From an uncultured Bacteroidales bacterium (GTDB taxonomy: Bacteria > Bacteroidota > Bacteroidia > Bacteroidales > Muribaculaceae): DNA of 60,463 bases. The notes below the pieces were generated by a model. The model was not told the origin of the DNA. It ran no database searches and worked only from the letters and a program-made list of their open reading frames with translations. The position numbers and the translations under genes are program-made. Each line of letters begins with the position of its first letter. The first letter of the stretch is position 1. Where the stretch lies: assembly GCA_902792895.1 (NCBI GenBank), contig CADBBK010000004.1:1-60463 (forward strand), written 5' to 3'. Positions 51,623 through 59,175 of this stretch are shown one piece after another.

Positions 51623-52162
51623 ATGAACATTGTTGTTTACTGCAGTTCCCACGACAAGCTGGAAGATAAATACCGGCAGTTGGCCCGCGACCTGGGCACT
51701 TGGATAGGCCAGCACGGCCACACCCTCGTCTATGGCGGCTCCAATGCGGGCCTGATGCACATCACCGCAGCTGCCGTCCACGAGGCTGGCGGACACGTCG
51801 TCGGCGTGATACCCGAGATGTTCAGGCACCGCATCGACCCCGTGTGCGACGAAGTAGTCTATACGGCCAACCTGGGTGACCGCAAGCAGTACATGATTGA
51901 GCACGGCGATGCTTTTGTCATCATGCCAGGCGGCATCGGCACCCTCGACGAGTGGATGTCCACCCTCGCCGTCATGACCATCGGCAATGATGACCTGCGC
52001 CCCGTCATCGTCGCCAACATTGACGGGATGTACGATGCCACCATCCAGCAACTTGCCAACATGACGCGCACCCCCTTCGCCCGCGGCAAGAACCTCTCCT
52101 GCTCCCTCGTCGCTAACACCAGCGATGACCTCCTCCGCACCCTTTCCAACCTCTCCAATTAG
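51623..52162 (+). CDS. LOG family protein (nucleotide phosphoribohydrolase-type)
   Basis: 179 residues from MNIVVYCSS; longer in-frame starts would overlap birA. LVYGGSNAGLM and PGGIGTLDEW are the two defining motifs (PGGxGTxxE). Members remove ribose 5-phosphate from adenosine-type monophosphates such as cytokinin precursors; the bacterial role is often general nucleotide turnover. It follows birA by 25 nt. Confidence 0.9.
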   Translation: MNIVVYCSSHDKLEDKYRQLARDLGTWIGQHGHTLVYGGSNAGLMHITAAAVHEAGGHVVGVIPEMFRHRIDPVCDEVVYTANLGDRKQYMIEHGDAFVIMPGGIGTLDEWMSTLAVMTIGNDDLRPVIVANIDGMYDATIQQLANMTRTPFARGKNLSCSLVANTSDDLLRTLSNLSN

Positions 52163-52195
52163 CCTCATTTCCCAATACGCCAGATCATAACAACG

Positions 52196-53539
52196 ATGAG
52201 TACATTACTGATATTTGCTGCGGCAATCGTTTTGATGGTAGTGGCCATCGCGCGATTCAAGGTTCATCCGTTCCTGGCGATACTGGGCACAACCATCCTG
52301 CTGGCGGTGTTGCTGGGGGTTCCGTTTGGCGACATTCCTGATGTCATCGGCAAGGGGTTTGGCGGTGCGTTCAGCGGCATTGCCCTGGTGATTATCTTCG
52401 GCACACTGATAGCCAGCGTGCTGGAACACACCGGCGGCGCCGTGGCACTAGCACGTGCCGTGGAGCGCGTGGTGGGCAAGCGTCATCCCCGCCTGGCGAT
52501 GATGCTCATCGGCTGGATTGTGTCGATTCCTGTGTTCTGCGACAGCGGTTTTGTGCTCGTCAGCCCAATCGGCAAGTCGCTCGCGCGCCGGTCCGGCATA
52601 TCGCCCGTGCCCCTGATGCTGGCGCTGGCTGCGGGACTGTTCGCCTCGCACGTGTTCATCCCTCCCACGCCCGGCCCCGTGGCCGCTGCGGGCATGGTAG
52701 GACTCGAAAACGACCTGCTGCTGGTCATTGGCCTGGGCGCCGTGATTTCGCTGCTCTCGCTCATCCCGGCCTACTTCTTTGCAGGCCATGTGGGGAAACG
52801 TGTCGAGGCCGCCGATGAAACAGCCAAAATCATGACTACCGATGAGGACAATCCATGCAGTGCCTCCCTGGCCTTCCTGCCCATCGTGTTGCCCATCCTG
52901 CTGATGGCGCTGGGCAGTGTGGCATCGTTGGTAACATTGCCCGAGGGCGCCACTGCTGCCCTCACCTTCCTGGGCAAGCCCGTCATCGCCCTGATGATTG
53001 CGTTGCTCTCCTGCCTGCCCCTGCTCATGAAGAGAAAGATTACAGGCCAATTCCACGATATCACACAGTCATCGCTCAAGACGGCCGGTCCCATCATCTT
53101 CATCACCGCTGCAGGTGGTGTGCTGGGTGCAGTGGTCGTGGCCAGCGGTTTTGTGGACATCATCAAGGACTCCGGCGTCGCCCTCAAGGCCCTGGGCGTG
53201 GTGTTCCCCTTCCTTATCGCTGCCATCCTGAAGTCGGCCCAAGGCTCATCGACGGTCGCCATCACCACCACCGCTAGCATGATGGGCATGTTCAGTGACT
53301 CAGGGTCGATGATGAGCGCATTGGGCTTTACCAGCCCTCTCGCCGCAGCGCTGGTAGTGATGGCTATCGGTGCCGGTGCAATGACCGTGTCACATGCCAA
53401 TGACAGCTACTTTTGGGTGGTCACCGGCTTTGGCGGCATCAAGGCCAGCGATGGTTACCGCACCATGACGCTCATGACCTTGATCATGGGCATCACAGCC
53501 ATCATTCTCATCGCCCTCGCTGCAGCTATCCTGCTCTAA
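52196..53539 (+). CDS. GntP-family permease (gluconate:H+ type)
   Basis: 447 residues with about 12-14 membrane segments. IPVFCDSGFVLVSPIGKSLA and FIPPTPGPVAAAGMVG are typical GntP stretches, and a late SHANDSYFWVV also fits. It probably takes up a sugar acid such as gluconate. No kinase or dehydratase for gluconate is next to it, so the substrate is not fixed. Confidence 0.87.
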   Translation: MSTLLIFAAAIVLMVVAIARFKVHPFLAILGTTILLAVLLGVPFGDIPDVIGKGFGGAFSGIALVIIFGTLIASVLEHTGGAVALARAVERVVGKRHPRLAMMLIGWIVSIPVFCDSGFVLVSPIGKSLARRSGISPVPLMLALAAGLFASHVFIPPTPGPVAAAGMVGLENDLLLVIGLGAVISLLSLIPAYFFAGHVGKRVEAADETAKIMTTDEDNPCSASLAFLPIVLPILLMALGSVASLVTLPEGATAALTFLGKPVIALMIALLSCLPLLMKRKITGQFHDITQSSLKTAGPIIFITAAGGVLGAVVVASGFVDIIKDSGVALKALGVVFPFLIAAILKSAQGSSTVAITTTASMMGMFSDSGSMMSALGFTSPLAAALVVMAIGAGAMTVSHANDSYFWVVTGFGGIKASDGYRTMTLMTLIMGITAIILIALAAAILL

Positions 53540-53650
53540 GCATCGCATACAACAATTTAATGCCCTAACTTTCAAGGTCAACTCCTATATCGTTACTTTT
53601 TCAAGTTCTAACGAGTAAAACTGGTCTTATTTTGGACCATTTTCGGATTT

Positions 53651-53666
53651 AGGCATGGTTCTTGCC
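53651..53666 (+). promoter_or_regulatory. Possible sigma-54 (-24/-12) promoter
   Basis: AGGCATGGTTCTTGCC has GG and GC separated by exactly 10 nt and a TTGC, the RpoN pattern. The ATG of the adenosyltransferase is about 77 nt further. TTACT and AGTAA form an inverted repeat about 40-70 nt upstream. No TAnnTTTG box is seen near. Confidence 0.4.
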
Positions 53667-53742
53667 TACTAAATTATATGCCCAATCTTGATGACAGGGC
53701 AGACAAATTGTCAGTAACAACCATAAAATAGAACAGAACACT

Positions 53743-54297
53743 ATGAAAGGAAAAGTTTATACCCGCACCGGTGATGCCGGTACCACCTCGCTGGTGAGCG
53801 GTAACCGCGTGAGCAAGGACGACGTGCGCGTCGAGGCCTATGGCACTGTCGATGAGCTGAACTCCAATATCGGTGTGCTGCTGCACAGCACCAAACTTGA
53901 CGACCAGGACGTGATAACCCTGCTGCGTAAGGCCCAGAACAAACTGTTCAACATCGGTGCCTATCTGGCCAACGATGCTGCCGACGCCACCCTCTACGGC
54001 CTGACACAAGAAGATGTCACTGCCCTGGAGCAAATGATGGACGAGATGAGCGAGGAACTGCCGCCCATGCGCGGATTCATCCTTCCCGGCGGCACCCGCC
54101 TGTCGGCCCAAGCCGACCGCTGCCGCACCATCACCCGCCGCGCCGAGCGCCGTGTGGTTACCCTCTCCCGCACTGCCCATGTCGAACCGCTCGTGCTGGA
54201 ATACCTCAACCGCTTGAGCGATTTCTTCTTTGTTTTCGCCAGATTCAACAATATCCTCAACCAAGTGGAGGAAATCTATTGGGACAAAGACGCTTGA
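53743..54297 (+). CDS. ATP:cob(I)alamin adenosyltransferase (PduO type)
   Basis: 184 residues. TRTGDAGTTSL is the ATP-binding N-terminus, with DELNSNIGVLL and, near the end, RRAERRVVTL and YLNRLSDFFFVFAR, all characteristic. It makes adenosylcobalamin, used for example by methylmalonyl-CoA mutase. No mutase gene is in the window. A possible sigma-54 promoter precedes it. Confidence 0.93.
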   Translation: MKGKVYTRTGDAGTTSLVSGNRVSKDDVRVEAYGTVDELNSNIGVLLHSTKLDDQDVITLLRKAQNKLFNIGAYLANDAADATLYGLTQEDVTALEQMMDEMSEELPPMRGFILPGGTRLSAQADRCRTITRRAERRVVTLSRTAHVEPLVLEYLNRLSDFFFVFARFNNILNQVEEIYWDKDA

Positions 54298-54372
54298 AAT
54301 TGAAAAATAGTATCAGTTTCTGCTAAATTAGGCGAGACCATGGAATAAAATAAAAAAAACTTCGTTTTTATT

Positions 54373-54403
54373 TTTGCTATGCGCTCGACTTGCACTAAAT
54401 TTG
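54373..54403 (+). promoter_or_regulatory. Promoter of the DUF2795-like gene
   Basis: TTTG (54373-54376), 19 nt, TAAATTTG (54396-54403), about 63 nt before the ATG at 54467. Confidence 0.72.
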
Positions 54404-54466
54404 CGCACAATTTTAAAATAGAGAAAATATTCACACAAAGATTAGCATAACAACAAGAGAAAGACT

Positions 54467-54691
54467 ATGTATTGGACACTTGAATTGGCAACAAAACTCG
54501 AGGACGCTCCCTGGCCCGCTACCAAGGCCGAGCTTATCGACTATGCCGTGCGCAGTGGCGCACCTCTCGAAGTGATCGAAAACCTGCAGGAAATCGAGGA
54601 TGAAGGCGACACCTATGAGTCCATCGAGGACATCTGGCCCGACTATCCGACCAACGATGACGATTTCTTCTTTGATCCTGACGAGTATTAA
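54467..54691 (+). CDS. Small acidic DUF2795-like protein
   Basis: 74 residues. TLELATKLEDAPWPATKAEL is followed by DYAVRSGAPLEVIENLQEIE and a very acidic end (DDDFFFDPDEY). This pattern is well conserved in Bacteroidales small proteins of unknown role, often labelled DUF2795. It has its own promoter and terminator, so it is a single-gene unit. Confidence 0.85.
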   Translation: MYWTLELATKLEDAPWPATKAELIDYAVRSGAPLEVIENLQEIEDEGDTYESIEDIWPDYPTNDDDFFFDPDEY

Positions 54692-54719
54692 ACGCCCACG
54701 TCGAGAACAATGATAACGA

Positions 54720-54763
54720 CAGCCCATCCAGGGATTTTCACCTTGGATGGGCTGCCGCTTTTT
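54720..54763 (+). terminator. Intrinsic terminator
   Basis: CAGCCCATCCA (54720-54730) pairs with TGGATGGGCTG (54744-54754), and TTTTT follows after CCGC. Confidence 0.85.
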
Positions 54764-54770
54764 CCTTACA

Positions 54771-55241
54771 TCACTCCCAATCCTTGAAAGGATGCTTCAC
54801 AAGCATGACATTGTAGTAACGCACATCGCCCGTGACCTCCTCGCCCAACCAGTCGGGACGCTCAAAGTGGGCCTCCTCGTCGGGCAATTCTATCTCGGCA
54901 ACCACCAGACCCTCGTTGTCGCCGTGGAACTCATCGACCTCAAACGTGTACTCGCCAGCCTTGACCAAGTGACGCGTCTTGTCGATCATGCCTGGCTCAC
55001 ACAGCTGCAGCAACTCTCGGGCCTCGTCTAGCGGAATCTCTTTTTCCCACTCATAGCGGGTGAGGCCGTCGTTGCTGGCCATCCCCTTGATGGTGATGAA
55101 GCCCTTGCCGCCCTTGATGCGGATACGCACCGTGCGCTCGGGTACCGAACTCAGGAAGCCCTGGGTGATGCGTATCGCCTTATAAGCCTCATGCTTGTAC
55201 TCGCCCTTCACGAGGAATTTTCTTTCAATCTCTTGTGCCAT
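54771..55241 (-). CDS. CYTH domain protein (triphosphatase/adenylate cyclase fold)
   Basis: 156 residues starting MAQEIERKFLVKG, the classic CYTH opening (ExExK-type EIERK). RTVRIRIKGGKGFITIKG, YEWEKEIP, and EVDEFHGDNEGLVVAEIEL carry the other tunnel residues. Most bacterial single-domain members hydrolyse inorganic triphosphate or act on similar substrates. In-frame upstream codons lie in non-conserved sequence and are not used. Confidence 0.9.
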   Translation of the reverse strand: MAQEIERKFLVKGEYKHEAYKAIRITQGFLSSVPERTVRIRIKGGKGFITIKGMASNDGLTRYEWEKEIPLDEARELLQLCEPGMIDKTRHLVKAGEYTFEVDEFHGDNEGLVVAEIELPDEEAHFERPDWLGEEVTGDVRYYNVMLVKHPFKDWE

Positions 55242-55464
55242 GTTTTTAAAAGCTCGCGTTGCTCGCTGGAGAATGGATAAAGAGGCATCCGCCCACAAAA
55301 CCTTAACCACCCGCCAACTTCATTAAATAGTAAAAGCTTGATGAATATGCCTCCAAAAGTAATAAGAAATAGCCAAAAGGCCAAATGTATATCCCTGAAA
55401 AAGGCACGACTGGTGTTTGCGGCACGGTTTTTGCAATATCTATGGTGAAATGCACATAAATCAC

Positions 55465-55472
55465 TAACTTTG
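55465..55472 (+). promoter_or_regulatory. -7 box for the zinc-ribbon protein gene
   Basis: TAACTTTG, 26 nt upstream of the ATG at 55499. The -33 region is not clear. Confidence 0.55.
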
Positions 55473-55498
55473 CAAAGGAATAAAACCGACCACCGATT

Positions 55499-56161
55499 AT
55501 GATATACACCTGTCCCAAATGCGGCAAGAAGATGGACCTGAGTTCCGAGGTGCTCATCAACAGCGATTACAAGGTCATCTGCCCCCAATGCCTGTGTCAA
55601 CTGCAGATCATTGGCGATTACGCTTATATCCCTAGCGATTCGCTTGATCTAGACACCACGGCGGAGCCGTCACGCACCATCAACTGCCCCAAGTGTGGCC
55701 ACGAAGCCAGTACGGGCGCCCACTTCTGCCCCAATTGCGGTGCCAGTTTTGACACCCCCAGGAGGGTGCCGCCCCTGCCTCAGGACATCGACGCCGAGGA
55801 TGTCACGGTGCTGCCGCCGCAACTGCCCGACAACGACCCGCTTTATCAAGATGCCGTGCAGTTCCTGATGACCTGCAACTCCATCACCCCGATGATGCTG
55901 CGCGACCACTTCCACATCAGTGACGAGCGAGCCGCCGAACTCATCCGCCAGCTCGAGGCAGGTCGCGTCATCGGCCCCTACAACAACGGCGGCCCGCGAG
56001 AAATCCTCATACCCCACCGCGGCTTGTACGATGTTCCGCCGATGCCTGGCGACCCTCAAAAACCAGGTATGCCCTACCCCCGCCGTCGTGGCATGGGCTG
56101 CTGGATGTGGCTCATCATCTTCATGGCGTTCACCTTCCTGATCAAGGCTTGCACGGGATAA
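55499..56161 (+). CDS. Zinc-ribbon protein with FtsK-gamma-like winged helix and C-terminal membrane segment
   Basis: 220 residues. Two zinc-ribbon regions: CPKCGKK with CPQCLCQ (about 5-35), then CPKCGHEA with CPNCGAS (about 63-82). A winged-helix part follows (about 112-170, DAVQFLMTCNSITPMMLRDHF and ERAAELIRQLEAGRVIGP), which matches the FtsK gamma domain that binds KOPS in FtsK. A Pro/Arg-rich stretch leads to one C-terminal membrane helix (CWMWLIIFMAFTFLIKACTG). It is therefore a tail-anchored protein that may hold DNA or a partner at the membrane. No FtsK motor domain is present. Function unknown. Confidence 0.75.
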   Translation: MIYTCPKCGKKMDLSSEVLINSDYKVICPQCLCQLQIIGDYAYIPSDSLDLDTTAEPSRTINCPKCGHEASTGAHFCPNCGASFDTPRRVPPLPQDIDAEDVTVLPPQLPDNDPLYQDAVQFLMTCNSITPMMLRDHFHISDERAAELIRQLEAGRVIGPYNNGGPREILIPHRGLYDVPPMPGDPQKPGMPYPRRRGMGCWMWLIIFMAFTFLIKACTG

Positions 56162-56209
56162 AGCGCAACGTAGATAACCGACAAAAGCGATATATACACA
56201 TCTAACCGA

Positions 56210-56240
56210 CAAGGGCCTGGAGCAATGCTCCAAGCCCTTG
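56210..56240. terminator. Hairpin between converging genes
   Basis: CAAGGGC (56210-56216) pairs with GCCCTTG (56234-56240), and inner GGAGC pairs with GCTCC. No strong T-run lies on either side, so it is a weak terminator candidate for both genes. Confidence 0.5.
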
Positions 56241-56271
56241 CTGGTTGTTCAGGGGTGCCGTGACGGCGGTG

Positions 56272-57207
56272 TCAACGGCCCAGGTTGTCAATCTGCTGTT
56301 TGGCCCACTCCTTGGCCATGCGGATGGCCTCGTTAGCCATCTGGTTCACCATCGAGTCCATGCCTTCAGGGACCTCGATGCCCATGACGCTGTCGGGCAG
56401 CACGCTCGGGTCGGGCATGGCCTGCTCATCCTGTTCATCGGTCTGCTCGTCTTGCGGTGCCGGTGCAGGTGCAGGCGCCACATGGTGGTTAGCCTCATAG
56501 TCGTCCATGGCCTTGGACCATGCTTTCTCGATATCTTCCTTGCCGAAGGTAAACACGTGGCCGAACAGGCCCAGCGAAACCATCTTCTCCTCGTTGTTGC
56601 CGATGCTCATGCGGCCCACCGAGCACACGAGATAGTTCGTGACGTCGAGGTAGCTGGAAATGACCTTGTCGGTGCCAAAGCCCGTGAGTTCCTTGAGGGC
56701 CTTGTTGATGAGGTCGCCAAACACGCCTCCCATGCCCGTGATGTTGCCCATGTTCTCGTCCACCTTGTCACCCACCCAGGCCTTGGTGACCTCTTGGATG
56801 GCCTCCTCATGTTTCTGGCGGTCAGGACAGGTGAATACCATCGTGGCAAACAGGATGGCCAGAATCAGGGCAGCAAGGAGCCACGGCGTGCAGCCGCTCT
56901 TCTTCTTGGGTTCCTCCTGCGCGGGATAGCGCGGCGGCACTTGGGGCGGTGCCTGGCTAGGAGCCACGGGCGGCTCGTAGGGCTGCCCCATCGTGGGTTG
57001 GTTCTCGGCCATGCGGGCCGCCTGCTGTGAAGCCTCAAACTCGGCCCGCTGCAGCACGGCGGTCAGTTCGGGTACATCGCCAGCCTGCATCCAGTCGTTC
57101 ATGCCAGGCGCCCACACTTCGCTATCGGGGGTAATTCCCTGCTGCGACAACTCCTCGACGGTAAACGGACCTTCCTGTTTCCCGTTTCTAATCAGATGAA
57201 ATTCCAT
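56272..57207 (-). CDS. GYF_2 domain membrane protein with DUF4359-like domain
   Basis: 311 residues. An N-terminal GYF_2-type domain (about 1-50, FHLIRNGKQEGPFTVEELSQ, VWAPGMNDWMQAGDV) is followed by a Pro/Gln linker, a membrane helix (about 107-125, LLAALILAILFATMVF), and a domain with NYLVCSVGRMSIGNNEEK and SLGLFGHVFTFGKED (about 190-225), like the small protein encoded upstream. A Glu/Pro-rich tail ends it. Role unknown. It is co-directional with the DUF4359-like gene 71 nt upstream. Confidence 0.75.
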   Translation of the reverse strand: MEFHLIRNGKQEGPFTVEELSQQGITPDSEVWAPGMNDWMQAGDVPELTAVLQRAEFEASQQAARMAENQPTMGQPYEPPVAPSQAPPQVPPRYPAQEEPKKKSGCTPWLLAALILAILFATMVFTCPDRQKHEEAIQEVTKAWVGDKVDENMGNITGMGGVFGDLINKALKELTGFGTDKVISSYLDVTNYLVCSVGRMSIGNNEEKMVSLGLFGHVFTFGKEDIEKAWSKAMDDYEANHHVAPAPAPAPQDEQTDEQDEQAMPDPSVLPDSVMGIEVPEGMDSMVNQMANEAIRMAKEWAKQQIDNLGR

Positions 57208-57278
57208 AATCTGTTTTCTAATGCTTTAGATGTTTAACTTCAATAAAACCGGTTATCGATGCCTGTCACATCAAGGCA

Positions 57279-57635
57279 TCACTTGAGTCCTGTGCAAAAA
57301 ACGTGCCCAAATGCGCCCAAGGTCACATTTTGTCGCTTACCGTTGAGCGTGACAGTACCCACATTGCACAGGTAGAAGTTTTTTACCTCCAGTGTCTTGG
57401 CCACTTCCTCGGCAGCCAGTTTACGGGCCTCTTCGGGGTTGTTTTTTGTCTGATTGACAAATTCGGCATTGCGGCCCTCAAAGTCCCAGCACACAACGGC
57501 CGTGCTGTCCAGACCGCCCTGCTGAGCCGACTTGACGATTTCATCGGCAATAGCGAGTTTATGCTTTTCGGTCGACGGACGGGTGAAGAACAAAATCACG
57601 GCCAGGATAATCAAGATTGTGATAAAGGTTTTCAT
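57279..57635 (-). CDS. Small DUF4359-like membrane-anchored protein
   Basis: 118 residues. An N-terminal membrane helix (MKTFITILIILAVILFF) leads to a domain ending NFYLCNVGTVTLNG and TLGAFGHVFCTG, the same pattern as in the larger protein downstream. The two probably arose by duplication. A -7 box (TACATTTG, minus strand) lies upstream. Confidence 0.72.
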   Translation of the reverse strand: MKTFITILIILAVILFFTRPSTEKHKLAIADEIVKSAQQGGLDSTAVVCWDFEGRNAEFVNQTKNNPEEARKLAAEEVAKTLEVKNFYLCNVGTVTLNGKRQNVTLGAFGHVFCTGLK

Positions 57636-57690
57636 CTCTACTCAACGTGTTTTATGTCCCCAACGGAGACGGTTATTGATTGATAATTGA

Positions 57691-57698
57691 CAAATGTA
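57691..57698 (-). promoter_or_regulatory. -7 box for the DUF4359-like gene
   Basis: The minus strand reads TACATTTG, about 55 nt before the ATG at 57635. The -33 element is unclear. Confidence 0.45.
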
Positions 57699-57757
57699 CG
57701 CTTTTTGTCACAATTACACCACTTTAGCCCCTGATTTTGCATTTTTTAACCACTCAC

Positions 57758-57795
57758 GCCTAAAACCTAAAACCTAGAGGCTAAAACCTAAAAAA
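57758..57795. repeat. CCTAAAACCTAAA-type intergenic repeat
   Basis: Near-tandem CCTAAAACCTA units with a GAGGCTAAAACC variant. Related short blocks stand at about 41483-41503 and 42030-42053, and weakly at 36720-36735. All are intergenic. Confidence 0.6.
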
Positions 57796-57831
57796 GCCGG
57801 CGCTATGCTTCAGATTTTGCAGGATAATACC

Positions 57832-57839
57832 TAAATTTG
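57832..57839 (+). promoter_or_regulatory. -7 box for the histidine phosphatase operon
   Basis: TAAATTTG, 31 nt before the ATG at 57871. No TTTG is seen at the right distance upstream. Confidence 0.5.
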
Positions 57840-57870
57840 CAGCATTAAACCACTGTATACATTTAAATCA

Positions 57871-59175
57871 ATGAGCATGAAAAGATTTTTCGCCATTGTC
57901 ACCATCACCATGGTGGGATTTCTCTCCCTCACGGCCGGTGTGCGTGACGATTTCAAGGCCAGGCCCAAACTCAGTGCCAACAATTTCCAGGCCTACCCCG
58001 ACACGGCCCTGCCGGCCATCACGGCAGCCCCTGCGGGCTATGAGCCGTTTTTCATCAACCACTATGGCCGCCACGGCAGCCGCTGGCTCATCAGCGAGAA
58101 GAAGTACACCTATCCCTTGCAGATGCTCGAGATGGGCGCCCGCAACGGCAAGCTCACGCGCCGCGGCGAGGAAGTGCTGCAGATCCTGCGCGAGGTGTAC
58201 GAGGGCAGTAAGGGCCGCCTGGGCGAGCTGAGCGACATCGGCCACGAGCAGCACCGGGGCATCGCGCAGCGCATGTACCAGAACTTTCCGCAGGTGTTCC
58301 AGGACGGGGCAACAGTGACGGCGCGCTCGACGGTTGTCATCCGCTGCATCCTGTCGATGCAGAACGAAGTGGACATGCTGGCATCGCTCAACCCGCGGCT
58401 GCACATCACCACCGATGCCAGCTACGCGACGATGTACTACATGAACTACCGCGACAGCGTGGTCAAGCCATTGCGCGCTAGCCAGGCCGACCTGCTGAAA
58501 CGCTGCAGGGACAAGTGGATCAACCCCAAGGGGATGCTCAAGAAACTCTTCAACGACCAGAAGTTTACCCGTGACAGCATCGACGACAGCCGCACGATGA
58601 TGCTCTGCCTGATGGAAGTGACCGGCAACATGCAGAGCCATCACCAGTTTGAGAACATCAACCTATATGACCTGTTCAGCGACGACGACATCTACAGCGT
58701 GTGGCGCTACAACAACGCCTACTGGTACATCAACTCGGCCGAGACACCGCTCACGCAGTGCCGTGTGGATTACATGGAGGCCAACCTGCTGCGCAACTTC
58801 ATCGAGGACGCCGACCGCGCCATCACGGGCGACAACCGCACACCCGGCGCATCACTGCGTTTCGGCCACGAGAGCGTAGTGCTGCCGCTGTGCTGCCTGA
58901 TGGGCCTGAATGGTACCGACTACCGCACGACCGACCTCGAGACACTGGACCAGCACTGGCAGACCTACAAAATCTTCCCGATGGCCTGCAACATCCAGTT
59001 TGTATACTTCCGCAAGGCCGGCAGCGATGACATCCTGATGCTGCCGCTGCTCAACGAGCACGAGGCCACGCTGCCCGTCACCACCGACGTTGCCCCCTAC
59101 TACCACTGGAGCGACGTGCGTGACTACTTCATCGACAAACTTTCCCGCCAACCCATCATCGACCTGAAACAATGA
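57871..59175 (+). CDS. Secreted histidine-type phosphatase (branch 2, MINPP-like)
   Basis: 434 residues with a signal peptide (MKRFFAIVTITMVGFLSLTAG, second Met). NHYGRHGSRW holds the catalytic RHGxR. The other catalytic block, usually HAE or HD, is FGHESVVLPL, giving His-Glu. Between them, STVVIRCILSMQNEVDML and a helical cap fit multiple inositol polyphosphate phosphatases and related acid phosphatases. The likely task is releasing phosphate from phytate or other organic phosphates in the periplasm or outside; the exact substrate is not shown. The ATG of the next gene overlaps the stop (ATGA). Confidence 0.85.
   Translation: MSMKRFFAIVTITMVGFLSLTAGVRDDFKARPKLSANNFQAYPDTALPAITAAPAGYEPFFINHYGRHGSRWLISEKKYTYPLQMLEMGARNGKLTRRGEEVLQILREVYEGSKGRLGELSDIGHEQHRGIAQRMYQNFPQVFQDGATVTARSTVVIRCILSMQNEVDMLASLNPRLHITTDASYATMYYMNYRDSVVKPLRASQADLLKRCRDKWINPKGMLKKLFNDQKFTRDSIDDSRTMMLCLMEVTGNMQSHHQFENINLYDLFSDDDIYSVWRYNNAYWYINSAETPLTQCRVDYMEANLLRNFIEDADRAITGDNRTPGASLRFGHESVVLPLCCLMGLNGTDYRTTDLETLDQHWQTYKIFPMACNIQFVYFRKAGSDDILMLPLLNEHEATLPVTTDVAPYYHWSDVRDYFIDKLSRQPIIDLKQ

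Noticed and set aside
53540-53742. Cobalamin riboswitch before the adenosyltransferase gene
   Set aside because: The spacer holds several short hairpins but I could not find the conserved B12-box or core of a cobalamin riboswitch.
54997-55600. Extended minus-strand frames upstream of the CYTH gene
   Set aside because: The conserved CYTH opening EIERK fixes the start at 55241, and the sequence beyond it is not conserved-looking.
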